A stretch of 33,143 nucleotides of DNA from assembly GCA_026387035.1 (NCBI GenBank), contig JAPLMM010000197.1, positions 1 through 33,143 on the forward strand. Direction: 5' to 3'. Made by a program: the position numbers and the translations under genes. The notes beneath the pieces were generated by a model, which worked only from the letters and a program-made list of their open reading frames with translations, searched no databases and was not told the origin of the DNA. This DNA comes from Planctomycetota bacterium. Lineage in GTDB: Bacteria > Planctomycetota > Phycisphaerae > FEN-1346. Below are positions 25,447 to 32,641 of this stretch, piece by piece (positions within the stretch are counted from its first letter, which is position 1; each line of letters starts with the position of its first letter).

Positions 25447-27105
25447 CTACGGCTCCTCGACGGTGATCGGCCGGGCGATCGGGCGGTCGCCCGCCATCTG
25501 GTATTCGAGCGGCTCGAGCACGATCGTGCCCGACATGGCCCGCTTCCGGGCCAGTTCATTCACCAGGCCGACGACGTCGCTGTACCCCAGGCCCAGGCCT
25601 TGCGGCGTGGGGTTCTTATCGAGACCCAGAGGGGTGGCCATTTTCTCGATGACGTCGCGCACCTCGAGTGTCGCCTCGACCCGCAGGTCGCGGCCCTCGC
25701 GGCGCGTGAAAAGCACGGTGCGCTCCGCGCCGGCCGGCGCGGTCGCCGTCACGCGGCGCGTCTCGGCCAGCAGCGGCGCGCGGACACGGACGTCGCCGAA
25801 GATCGCCAGATGCGGCCAGAGGTTGCGCGAAACGTAGATGAACGGTTCGGCCTTGGTCGGCACGACGCTCAGCACGAACTGGTCCTCGAAGACGCGGACG
25901 ACGGCCGTGTCGGGGCCGGCGCGGCGCATCGCCCGCCACGCGGCGATGCGGACGCGGGGGCTCTTGGCGTCCAGCGCGCGGGCGAGCACCGCCAGGCCGA
26001 GGCCCTTCTCCAGCCGACCCAGCGCCTGCACCGCCGATTCCTGAAACTCCGATTGGCCGTCCAGCGCGATTCCCTGCAGCACGTGGACCGCCTCGCCGTC
26101 CTGAAGACGGGCGAGGATGCGGCCGACGTAGAAGCGGACCGACTCGCGCGGATGGTCGGCCAGTTTCCGGATCCGGGGCACGATCGACGACCCGAACGCC
26201 TCCAGGCAGACGGCGACGCGGTCCATGTCCTGGCCCGCCTCGAGGGTTTCGATGAGGAGGTTGAGGCGCTGGTCGCGGGCATCGGGCGCCTCGCGCAGAT
26301 AGATCGCGCCCACCAGGTCCAGGAACTCGGGCTTGGAGTCGCGATAGGCGGCCGGAACCTCCAGGTCCACCCGGCCGGGGTCTTGCGTCCCTTTGGCGGC
26401 GCCGGGAAAGCGCGCGTTGATGAGGCGGACCAACTGGTCCGCGGTTCGGACGGAGGGGTCGAGGAGGGCCAGGCGGAAGTGGCGCGTCTGGACAGCCCGC
26501 CCGCCGCCGAGGATCCGGCCGACGCGCGGGTCGCCGGCTGCGCTTCCCACGCCTTCGGCGGCGAAGGGCGAGACGAAGATGCCGCCTCGGCCGGTGGCGC
26601 GGCGTTCGCTGCGCATTTCGCCGCTGCGGCCGGCCACGACGCGCGACAGGTCGCACTCCATCAGGAAACCTCCCTCGAGGCTGGTCGTCTCGGTGTTCGC
26701 GAGGGCCCGAACGTCGAGGTCGAACGCCTCGCCTTCGGCCACACCCGGCGGCAACAGGCCGCCCACCGAAACCACCGCCGTGTCGGGACTCGCCAGCAGA
26801 CCTTCCGGATCGTCCACGTCATGACGCTGCATCATGGCGAGAATCTGTTGCCGAACCCCCGGCGGAACGACGCGCGTCCCCGTTCCGTCCAGACCCATCA
26901 CGAAGCCGTACCCTTGCACCGGAATGTATTCGCGTCCGGCGAAGCGTGCCTCTTCGCCGACGGTGTCCTTCAGGTAGGCGGGGAGTTGGACGTCGCGCGG
27001 CGTGCGAGGCTGGTTCGGCCCGGACCGCTGGAGACAGGAGGGTCCCGTCGCCGCGGTGCTCAGGCCCGCCAGACAGACGAGCGCGAGCACGAGACGGCGC
27101 GGCAT
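25447..27105 (-). CDS. FlgI-like domain / HEAT-repeat exported protein
   Basis: A 552-aa protein starting MPRRLVLALVCLAGLSTA, a signal peptide; a Cys in ATGPSC is a weak lipobox candidate. Residues ~55-245 resemble the flagellar P-ring protein FlgI: YIPVQGYGFVMGLDGTGT, LPPGVAEGEAFDLDVRAL, TSLEGGFLMECDLS, then SVRTADQLVRLINARF. A region of degenerate HEAT-like repeats follows (~280-400), then a C-terminal domain. FlgI itself is ~370 aa and has no HEAT segment. No other flagellar gene is in the window. It heads a minus-strand cluster with smc, a lipoprotein gene and lon. The Met at 27105 was chosen since the signal peptide begins there. A cell-envelope ring or scaffold role is inferred only. 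Confidence 0.7.
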   Translation of the reverse strand: MPRRLVLALVCLAGLSTAATGPSCLQRSGPNQPRTPRDVQLPAYLKDTVGEEARFAGREYIPVQGYGFVMGLDGTGTRVVPPGVRQQILAMMQRHDVDDPEGLLASPDTAVVSVGGLLPPGVAEGEAFDLDVRALANTETTSLEGGFLMECDLSRVVAGRSGEMRSERRATGRGGIFVSPFAAEGVGSAAGDPRVGRILGGGRAVQTRHFRLALLDPSVRTADQLVRLINARFPGAAKGTQDPGRVDLEVPAAYRDSKPEFLDLVGAIYLREAPDARDQRLNLLIETLEAGQDMDRVAVCLEAFGSSIVPRIRKLADHPRESVRFYVGRILARLQDGEAVHVLQGIALDGQSEFQESAVQALGRLEKGLGLAVLARALDAKSPRVRIAAWRAMRRAGPDTAVVRVFEDQFVLSVVPTKAEPFIYVSRNLWPHLAIFGDVRVRAPLLAETRRVTATAPAGAERTVLFTRREGRDLRVEATLEVRDVIEKMATPLGLDKNPTPQGLGLGYSDVVGLVNELARKRAMSGTIVLEPLEYQMAGDRPIARPITVEEP

Positions 27106-27292
27106 CGGCGTGCACGATGTCAGGCTAGACGGTGCGCGCATTCAGTCCCCGCTCTCTTTTCGTCCATGGTATCGACGCGCCCAGTTATCGGACTTTAGCA
27201 AAAGCGGCCCCACGGGATGAAAAAGGCGGTTTCGGCCACCGCGTCCCCCGAACGGAACCGGCCGGCCTGGCTCCGTGCCACGACCGGCCACC

Positions 27293-27321
27293 AGTCTAGA
27301 AAACCGCCCAGGCAGTGTCAA
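27293..27321 (-). promoter_or_regulatory. Promoter of the FlgI-like/smc/lipoprotein/lon cluster
   Basis: On the minus strand TTGACA (27316-27321), 17 bp, TAGACT (27293-27298). The expected start near 27286 leaves a leader of about 180 nt to the ATG at 27105. No small ORF or clear attenuator was seen in the leader. Confidence 0.75.
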
Positions 27322-27363
27322 CCCATCCGGGAGCCACAAAATCTTGGGGCCGGGGAACAACGG

Positions 27364-28116
27364 TCAGCCTCGTCCGGCGCCGACGCGCTCGGTTTCCGGC
27401 TGGCCGCGGACCATGCACCGGCCGACGTACCCCCGGCCGATGTCGGCCAGCGCCTCCATCCTCGCCGGGTCGTACGGCCGGACGCCGCGCAGCGCGGGAT
27501 CCAGCGCGTGCGTCGGCTCGAACCGCTGGAGGACCCATCGGTCGGCCCCGGCGATCCGTTCACCCATGTCATGAACTTCCCGTTCGCCGATGAAGGCGGG
27601 GCAGACGGTCGTCCGCAACTCGCACTCGGCGGCGGAGGCCGCGAGAAGGTCGAGCGATCGGCCGACGGCCTCCAGGTCCACCGCCGTCCCGCAGGCCGCG
27701 TGGTATCGCTCGTCGAGGGGGGCCTTGAAGTCCATGGAGACGGCATCGACGAGGCCGGCCTCCAGGAGTTGCGCGAGCCGGTCCGGCTGCGTGCCGTTCG
27801 TGTCGAGTTTGACGGCGAGGCCCGCGCGGCGGAACTCGGCGCACAGGAGCGCGAGGCCGGGCCAGACGGTCGGCTCGCCGCCGCAGATCACCACGCCGTC
27901 GATCCACCCGCCGCGCGATTCGATGTGCGCGAGGATCGCGGCCAGCGGAATGGTCTCGGCGGGGTCGGCGAGCAGGGCGCCGGCGTGGCAGAACGGGCAC
28001 CGCAGATTGCACCGCGGCAGGAAGACGATGGCCGCCAACCGTCCCGGCCAGTCGACCAGCGTGGTCGGATGATAGCCGGCGATGGGCGGCAACGGGGCTG
28101 TCGCGTTCGCATTCAC
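27364..28116 (-). CDS. nrdG: Anaerobic ribonucleotide reductase activase (radical SAM, NrdG)
   Basis: A radical-SAM activase that installs the glycyl radical on NrdD. The cluster motif CNLRCPFC gives Cys 36/40/43 (CxxxCxxC). The GYHPTTLVDWPGRLAAIVFLPRCNLRC-type opening and VICGGEPTVWPGL (SAM-binding GGEP) match the longer NrdG2-type activases. Length is 250 aa. The start is GTG at 28116, overlapping the stop of the redoxin gene (GTGA), so translation is coupled. It is last in the nrdR-nrdD-cupin-redoxin-nrdG series. Assignment to NrdD rather than to pyruvate formate-lyase rests on this context. Confidence 0.93.
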   Translation of the reverse strand: MNANATAPLPPIAGYHPTTLVDWPGRLAAIVFLPRCNLRCPFCHAGALLADPAETIPLAAILAHIESRGGWIDGVVICGGEPTVWPGLALLCAEFRRAGLAVKLDTNGTQPDRLAQLLEAGLVDAVSMDFKAPLDERYHAACGTAVDLEAVGRSLDLLAASAAECELRTTVCPAFIGEREVHDMGERIAGADRWVLQRFEPTHALDPALRGVRPYDPARMEALADIGRGYVGRCMVRGQPETERVGAGRG

Positions 28117-28406
28117 ACCGTGCTCACTTGCCGCACGTCGGAGAGAAACGTCTTGATCTCGGCCGACGGCGGAACACAACCTTCCCAGCGGGCCAGGGGT
28201 TCCTCGTCGTCGGACCAGAGGAGGGTGGTCGGCGCGTGGTGGACGTCGTAGAACGCGCCCTCCGCCCTGCCCTGGATGGAGTTCATGTCCACAAACGACA
28301 GGCCGATCGCGTCGGCCGCCTGTGCCTTCGCCAGCAGATGGGCCAGTTTGTCCTTGGTGCTCCGGCACATGGCGCAATCCGGTTTTCCGAACACTTCAAA
28401 CCTCAT
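28113..28406 (-). CDS. Glutaredoxin/thioredoxin-like protein
   Basis: A 97-aa redoxin. MRFEVFGKPDCAMCRSTKDKL carries the redox pair Cys11/Cys14 (CxxC) after the first beta strand; VHHAPTTLLW holds the cis-Pro loop. It lies between cupin and nrdG and is translationally coupled to nrdG, so it probably serves the ribonucleotide reductase. Some class III enzymes take electrons from such thiol proteins instead of formate (known for part of the NrdD family). GAGAGGGAGAG precedes the ATG. Confidence 0.82.
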   Translation of the reverse strand: MRFEVFGKPDCAMCRSTKDKLAHLLAKAQAADAIGLSFVDMNSIQGRAEGAFYDVHHAPTTLLWSDDEEPLARWEGCVPPSAEIKTFLSDVRQVSTV

Positions 28407-28473
28407 GGCTCTCCCTCTCCCGTTCCGTTGCGGCGGCCCCCGTCGTTTCCCCTCGGCCTCGCGGCCGTCTCCA

Positions 28474-28812
28474 TCACACGTTCACCTTGTCGGTGGGGTT
28501 GTAGGAGGACTTGATGAAGACGGCCTTGAGCGGCGTATCGGTGTCGTTGACGATGTTGTGGACCTCGCCCGCCTCGATGCGGACGGCCAGGCCGACGCGG
28601 ACGGGATGCTCCCGGCCGTCCACCACCAGGCGTCCTCCTTTGCCCTCGACGAAGTAAAAGGTTTCCTCGACCTCGTTGTGCAGATGCCGACCGAGTTCCT
28701 CGCCCGGGGCGAACAGAACGATCCCCCAGTCAATGTGCGGCCCGCGGAAGAAGTACTTGACGCCGCTCTCGCCGCCGCGATACACCTGTTCCTGTTCCCG
28801 CACGATTTCCAT
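28474..28812 (-). CDS. Small cupin-domain protein
   Basis: A 112-aa single-domain cupin. Motif 1 is GRHLHNEVEETFYFVEG (His, His, Glu metal ligands) and motif 2 is IEAGEVHNIVND with the fourth-ligand His. Substrate is unknown. It lies between nrdD and the redoxin gene on the same strand, downstream of the nrdD terminator, and 67 bp before the redoxin gene. Its role in deoxynucleotide synthesis, if any, is not evident. The cupin could instead be a metal-dependent isomerase or a small-molecule sensor. Confidence 0.83.
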   Translation of the reverse strand: MEIVREQEQVYRGGESGVKYFFRGPHIDWGIVLFAPGEELGRHLHNEVEETFYFVEGKGGRLVVDGREHPVRVGLAVRIEAGEVHNIVNDTDTPLKAVFIKSSYNPTDKVNV

Positions 28813-28869
28813 GGCCGTATTCCCGTCACGCGGCGCGCGCCGCCCCTCGGGCGGTAACGCCTGGGCCGC

Positions 28870-28928
28870 AAAAAAATGACGGGGAGCCGGGACGGCGAGT
28901 TTCGGCTTATCTCCCCGGCTCCACCGTC
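28870..28928 (-). terminator. Intrinsic terminator after nrdD
   Basis: On the minus strand the stem GACGG-T-GGAGCCGGG (28914-28928) pairs with CCCGGCTCC-C-CGTC (28878-28891), and ATTTTTTT follows (28870-28877). It begins 46 bp after the nrdD stop. It separates nrdD from cupin-redoxin-nrdG, which would be expressed by read-through or from another promoter. Confidence 0.88.
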
Positions 28929-28973
28929 AGCAAGGGGGCTCCCTCCAACCATGTGTCCGCGTAAGCGCGCGGC

Positions 28974-31427
28974 TCAGCCGGCGGCCGTGCCGAGTTCCGT
29001 CCTGGCCGCACAGGCCGACGGCGCGGGCGGACACACCGGCGTCACGGCGTAGTTGCCGCGATGCCGATCCCTCAGTTCTCCCAATTTCGACTTATTCCAG
29101 TTGGCGATACGGCTGAAGTATCCCACGATCCGCGTGATGCCGTACACATCCTCGCTCCCGCAGTAGTCGCAACGGTCCTGGAGTCTGGCCGTCCATTTGT
29201 GGCACCCGTTGCAGATGGTGAATTCGGGGCTGATCGTCAGTTGCGCCGCGATCGTTCCCTCGAACGTTCGGCGAACCAGCGCCAGGATGCTGGCGGCAGG
29301 CGGGCGTTCCTCCCCGACGAAGGCGTGGATGATGGCCCCGGACTCGATCATGGCGTGGAACTTCGCCTGTTTCTGGATGCGCGTCAGGAGGTCCACCGGC
29401 GCGTCCGCCCGCAGATGGATCGAGTTGGTGTAGTAATACTCGTCGGCCTCGATGTCGCCCTTCACCAGGCCGCGGGCGGCCGGCCAGTTCCGCATGTCCA
29501 CCTTCGCCAGACGCCGCGTCGCGCTTTCGGCCGGCGATTCCTCCAGGCTCACCTTTAAGCCGTACTGCTCGGAGTAGGCCTTGGCGCGGCTGTACATGTA
29601 CGACACGACGTACAGGCCGCGCTTCAGCGCCGCGTCCGACTCGTGCAGTTCCTCGCCGCTCATGTGCTGGATGCACTCGTTCAGGCCGATGAGGCCGATG
29701 ATGTAGGTGGCGGCGTCGAGGTCGACGTACGGCCGGCCGTCCCTGGCCTTCTGGCCGATCTGCCAGAGGGGCATCTTGGGCGACTCCATCATCGTCTTGA
29801 TGAACTCGCGCTTCTCCAGATGGGCCTGCATCGCGACGTCCATCGCCTCGCCAATATGGCTCAGCAGGGCGTCCCAGTCGCCGGTCCCCGCGCGGTAGGC
29901 CGCCTGCGGCAGGTTGATCGTCACGTTCTGGAACCCGCAGAAACGCATGCTCTCCGGGTGCCGGATCATGTGCTGGTCCTCGATCGCCGTCCGCAGCCGG
30001 CAGCACGCGCTCAGCGTCACCTCGTCGCGGTCGAAGACGAAGTACGGCACGCCGTTCTCCGAGGCGACCTGGCACGCGTACTCCAGCAGTTCCAACTGGG
30101 CCGGGTCGCGGAACGTGTCGGCGTTGATGTGGAAATCGCACTTCGGGAACGCGAACAGGTGGCCGTCGCGGTCCCCCGCGCGCCAGACGTCGAGCATCGC
30201 CCGGCAGAATCGCTGCGCCGTCGTCGCGTACTCGCCGTACGTCCGGCCCGTGTACTGGCCGCCCGGACCGATGGCCGGCACGTCCTTCAGGTAGCCCGGC
30301 ACGCCCGTGTGGATGTTGAAGTCGAGGAAGAGCGTCTGGCCGCCGCGGCTGAACGCCGATTGCGAGCACGAGAAAATCAGGTGCTGCGCCTCCTGGCGCA
30401 TCGTCTCGTCGCTCATCTCCTCGACGTACGGCGCGTACATGATATTGATGTACGCCACGCCCAGCGCCCCGGCGTAGTACGCCTGCATCGACGCCAGGAA
30501 CGTGTTCAGGTGGCCCGTCAACGTCCGCGCGTGTTTCGCCGGAGAACTTTTCGTGTCCAGGTTCCTCAGGTCCAGGCCGTACTTCTTCAGATACTCCAGG
30601 CTGTGGCTCGAGCAGTACACGCGCGTCGGGTAGCCCAGGTCGTGCACGTGGAGCCGGCCGGTGAGGTGGGCCTCGGCCACCTCGCGCGAGAAAATCTCCG
30701 ACAGAGCGAACTGTTTCAGCACCGTCTCGGCGATCGTCAGGTTGATCGCCTCCGGGTTGTTCTCCGTGATGTTCGAGTTTTCCTGGCTCTTCGAGTAGAT
30801 GAGTTGCTCCAGGTCGTAGCGCGGCATGCCGATGATCTTCTGCCGCTCCAGCCGGCCCGTCAGGCCGCGCTCGAACAGTTCGTTGTCCACCAGTTCCCGG
30901 ACCAGGCTCGTCGAAATCCGCGTCAGGCCCGACGCCAGCACCCGTTCCTCCACCGCGCTGGCCACCTTCCGGGCCGTCCGCGGGTCCAGGTGCGCCTCCT
31001 CCTCCAGGGCGCCGGCGATGCGGCCCTTGTCCCACGGCACGAGGGCGTCCTTCGCGCCCGTGTCCACCAGCAGCGCCAGGTCCGTCGTGTCGCCCGAACG
31101 TTCCCGGGCCTCCTTGCGGACCTGCGTCCGCCGCCGGGCCTGCGACCGACGGTCGCGATACAGGATGTAGGCCTTCGCCGTCTTTGCGTGGCCCGTTTCG
31201 ATCAGGACCTTTTCCACCATGTCCTGGATGTCTTCGATGCCGGGAACCTCGCCCTCGTAATGCCGGTTCAGATAATCGCACACGGCGCCGGCCAGTTCCT
31301 CGGCAATGAATCGGTCCTCTCCCCCGACCGCCTGCGCCGCCTTGAAAACGGCATCGGCGATCTTGGATGCATCGAACGGCATGATTCGGCCGTCGCGCTT
31401 CCGAACTTGTGCAATGCGCTGCCCCAT
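28974..31427 (-). CDS. nrdD: Anaerobic (class III) ribonucleoside-triphosphate reductase
   Basis: A glycyl-radical enzyme that reduces NTPs to dNTPs without oxygen. Length is 817 aa from the Met at 31427 (MGQRIAQVRKRDG). An N-terminal ATP cone (~3-95, allosteric site) is followed by a linker with a second cone-like stretch (~100-200, DALVPWDKGRIAGALEEEA), then the catalytic barrel (e.g. KYGLDLRN, FCGFQNVTINLPQ). A C-terminal zinc site is formed by Cys 739/742/753/756 (CNGC...CDYC), and the glycyl radical Gly769 sits in RIVGYFSRIANWN. GGGAGAGG precedes the ATG. nrdR lies upstream across a 168-bp spacer with possible RNA structure. The activase nrdG is three genes downstream. Confidence 0.97.
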   Translation of the reverse strand: MGQRIAQVRKRDGRIMPFDASKIADAVFKAAQAVGGEDRFIAEELAGAVCDYLNRHYEGEVPGIEDIQDMVEKVLIETGHAKTAKAYILYRDRRSQARRRTQVRKEARERSGDTTDLALLVDTGAKDALVPWDKGRIAGALEEEAHLDPRTARKVASAVEERVLASGLTRISTSLVRELVDNELFERGLTGRLERQKIIGMPRYDLEQLIYSKSQENSNITENNPEAINLTIAETVLKQFALSEIFSREVAEAHLTGRLHVHDLGYPTRVYCSSHSLEYLKKYGLDLRNLDTKSSPAKHARTLTGHLNTFLASMQAYYAGALGVAYINIMYAPYVEEMSDETMRQEAQHLIFSCSQSAFSRGGQTLFLDFNIHTGVPGYLKDVPAIGPGGQYTGRTYGEYATTAQRFCRAMLDVWRAGDRDGHLFAFPKCDFHINADTFRDPAQLELLEYACQVASENGVPYFVFDRDEVTLSACCRLRTAIEDQHMIRHPESMRFCGFQNVTINLPQAAYRAGTGDWDALLSHIGEAMDVAMQAHLEKREFIKTMMESPKMPLWQIGQKARDGRPYVDLDAATYIIGLIGLNECIQHMSGEELHESDAALKRGLYVVSYMYSRAKAYSEQYGLKVSLEESPAESATRRLAKVDMRNWPAARGLVKGDIEADEYYYTNSIHLRADAPVDLLTRIQKQAKFHAMIESGAIIHAFVGEERPPAASILALVRRTFEGTIAAQLTISPEFTICNGCHKWTARLQDRCDYCGSEDVYGITRIVGYFSRIANWNKSKLGELRDRHRGNYAVTPVCPPAPSACAARTELGTAAG

Positions 31428-31480
31428 ACCGACCTCTCCCTCTTCGTCCACAGCCCCCGTCCGCTTGGCCCCTGGTTGGT

Positions 31481-31581
31481 GAGACGCCGCCCATCCTCAG
31501 CGAGGCTTTTCGTGGGGGACGACCCCGGGGGCCGTCCCCCCACGCCTGCGCAGCATCCTGCGGACTCGCGGCGTGCGTCTC
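31481..31581 (-). ncRNA. Candidate four-way-junction RNA in the nrdR-nrdD spacer
   Basis: A closing helix joins 31481-31491 with 31570-31581 (11 bp, one bulge; ends GAGACGC/GCGTCTC). Inside lie three hairpins: 31495-31505 (CCTC-AGC-GAGG), 31511-31544 (11 bp with one bulge; arms CGTGGGGGACG and CGTCCCCCCACG) and 31549-31562 (CGCAG-CATC-CTGCG). Joining strands are 3-7 nt. It ends ~54 nt before the nrdD start. No T-tract follows on either strand, so it is not a simple terminator. Assigned to the minus strand by gene context. Predicted by eye; a chance fold in GC-rich DNA is possible. Confidence 0.45.
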
Positions 31582-31595
31582 CGAGCGTCAGGCCG

Positions 31596-32144
31596 TCAGT
31601 CGCCGCCGGCCTTCCGCTCGCCTTCTTCGGCACGTTTCGACCTCGACTCGGGGGCGGGCGACCCTCCTTGGCCCCCGGGGCCGGCACGCCCGCCCTTTCC
31701 CGTCAGCATCGGTTCCACTTCCTGCACGAATTCGCTCACGTCCTTGAAGTTCCGATACACGCTGGCAAACCGCACGTACGCCACCTGGTCCTCTTTCCGC
31801 AGGTACTTCATCACCAGGTCGCCGATCGCCCGGCTCGGGATCTCCGCGTCGTACGTCCCCGTCAGTTCGTCCTCGATCTCCTGGAGCATCTCGTCCAGAC
31901 GCTCGGTCGGCACCGGACGCTTGTGCAGCGCCAGGACCAGGCCCTGCCGGATCTTCTTCCGGTCGTAGGCTTCCCGGCTGCCGTCCTTCTTGATGACCCG
32001 GAGGCGCGGCTCCTGCTCGGCCCGCTCGTACGTGGTGTATCGGCGTCCGCAAGCCAGGCACTCGCGCCGGCGGCGGATGGCCGACCCGCTCGCGCGCGAA
32101 TCCACGACGCGGTCTTTGTCTTCGCTGCAGAAAGGACACCGCAT
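31596..32144 (-). CDS. nrdR: Transcriptional repressor NrdR
   Basis: A nucleotide-sensing repressor of ribonucleotide reductase genes. The N-terminal zinc ribbon is MRCPFC...ECLACGRRYTTYE (Cys 3/6/29/32). An ATP cone at ~49-139 follows (RVIKKDGSREAYDRKKIRQGL ... VAYVRFASVYRNF). At 182 aa it is longer than the usual ~150-160, from a Gly/Lys/Glu-rich tail (~150-182). GAGGAG is ~9 nt before the ATG. It is upstream of nrdD on the same strand, so it probably represses its own operon. Possible operators lie at 32425-32439 and, weaker, 32218-32230. Confidence 0.96.
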   Translation of the reverse strand: MRCPFCSEDKDRVVDSRASGSAIRRRRECLACGRRYTTYERAEQEPRLRVIKKDGSREAYDRKKIRQGLVLALHKRPVPTERLDEMLQEIEDELTGTYDAEIPSRAIGDLVMKYLRKEDQVAYVRFASVYRNFKDVSEFVQEVEPMLTGKGGRAGPGGQGGSPAPESRSKRAEEGERKAGGD

Positions 32145-32328
32145 TGCCGGGCGCTCCTCAACGAAGTGACCGACGCCTACGCCGCCCTCACATCATCCGC
32201 CACGCGCCACGCCCCTATACCACATGTTGGGCCTTCCGTCCAGAAAAGATTGTCGGCAATTCCGACCCGCGAGATTAGAAAAACTGAGAAAGTGCAACCG
32301 CCGACTACCCCATATCGAGCCTTCGCCT

Positions 32329-32357
32329 ATCATGCACCACCGCATCTTGCGCGTCAA
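32329..32357 (-). promoter_or_regulatory. nrdR (nrdR-nrdD) promoter
   Basis: On the minus strand TTGACG (32352-32357), 17 bp, CATGAT (32329-32334). The start near 32322 gives a leader of about 178 nt. Confidence 0.7.
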
Positions 32358-32424
32358 GGAGTTTTTTAACGGTTTTCTGGCGGCTGAAACCCCTCACAAA
32401 ATGCCATTCTCGTAAGGCCCGGCA

Positions 32425-32439
32425 ACACAATATGTTGTG
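32425..32439 (-). promoter_or_regulatory. NrdR-box-like palindrome
   Basis: Plus strand ACACAATATGTTGTG. It fits the general NrdR box pattern ACAC-(A/T)-ATAT-N-T-GTG and is nearly palindromic (CACAA/TTGTG). It lies ~70 bp upstream of the nrdR -35. Known NrdR sites occur mostly in pairs; the second copy here (32218-32230, TACCACATGTTGG) matches weakly and is far away. Confidence 0.55.
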
Positions 32440-32454
32440 GTTAAACCTCCCGAG

Positions 32455-32493
32455 TTTTCCACCGTAAAAAATTTCTTTCCACAGCAATCCACA
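32455..32493. promoter_or_regulatory. Three phased DnaA-box-like repeats
   Basis: TTTTCCACC (32455-32463), CTTTCCACA (32475-32483) and CAATCCACA (32485-32493). The last two match the consensus TTATCCACA at seven of nine positions. Start-to-start spacings are 20 and 10 bp, so all face the same side of the helix. They adjoin the NrdR-box-like site, in an AT-rich tract. Confidence 0.4.
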
Positions 32494-32575
32494 GGCCGCG
32501 CCACAATCCCTATTCCTGGGGGGCGCAGCGCCCCCAACGACCGCCCATGGGGTCCGCCACCAGCCGGCCGTCCCC

Positions 32576-32608
32576 AAAAAGAAAAAGGGGCCGGAGCCTC
32601 AAAGCCCC
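32576..32608 (-). terminator. Intrinsic terminator after the dCMP deaminase gene
   Basis: On the minus strand GGGGC (32604-32608), a 12-nt loop, GCCCC (32587-32591), then TTTTTCTTTTT (32576-32586). It lies 34 bp past the stop codon. Confidence 0.75.
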
Positions 32609-32641
32609 GCGCCCAATCGAAAACCGTCCGCCTCTTCGCGC

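Larger units (their letters stand above)
32145..32641. other. 497-bp regulatory intergenic region between nrdR and dCMP deaminase genes
   Basis: An unusually AT-rich interval for this chromosome, with no credible gene. It holds the nrdR promoter (32329-32357), an NrdR-box-like palindrome (32425-32439), three DnaA-box-like repeats (32455-32493), a perfect GC hairpin GGGGGCGC-A-GCGCCCCC (32519-32535) and a T-tract terminator for the deaminase gene (32576-32608). A weak second palindrome-like match lies at 32218-32230. The remainder shows no further pattern. Confidence 0.7.

Noticed and set aside
21520-27198. A very long open frame on the plus strand (over 1800 codons) opposite smc and the FlgI-like gene
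   Set aside because: It is the complementary shadow of two well-supported minus-strand genes in GC-rich DNA. Its translation is low-complexity with no motif.
31428-31595. An adenosylcobalamin riboswitch before nrdD
   Set aside because: No B12-box-like GCCACTG and none of the conserved core strings were found, and the helix order differs.
32455-32493. A chromosomal replication origin
   Set aside because: Only three imperfect boxes, no dnaA/dnaN/gidA context and no large AT-rich unwinding region.
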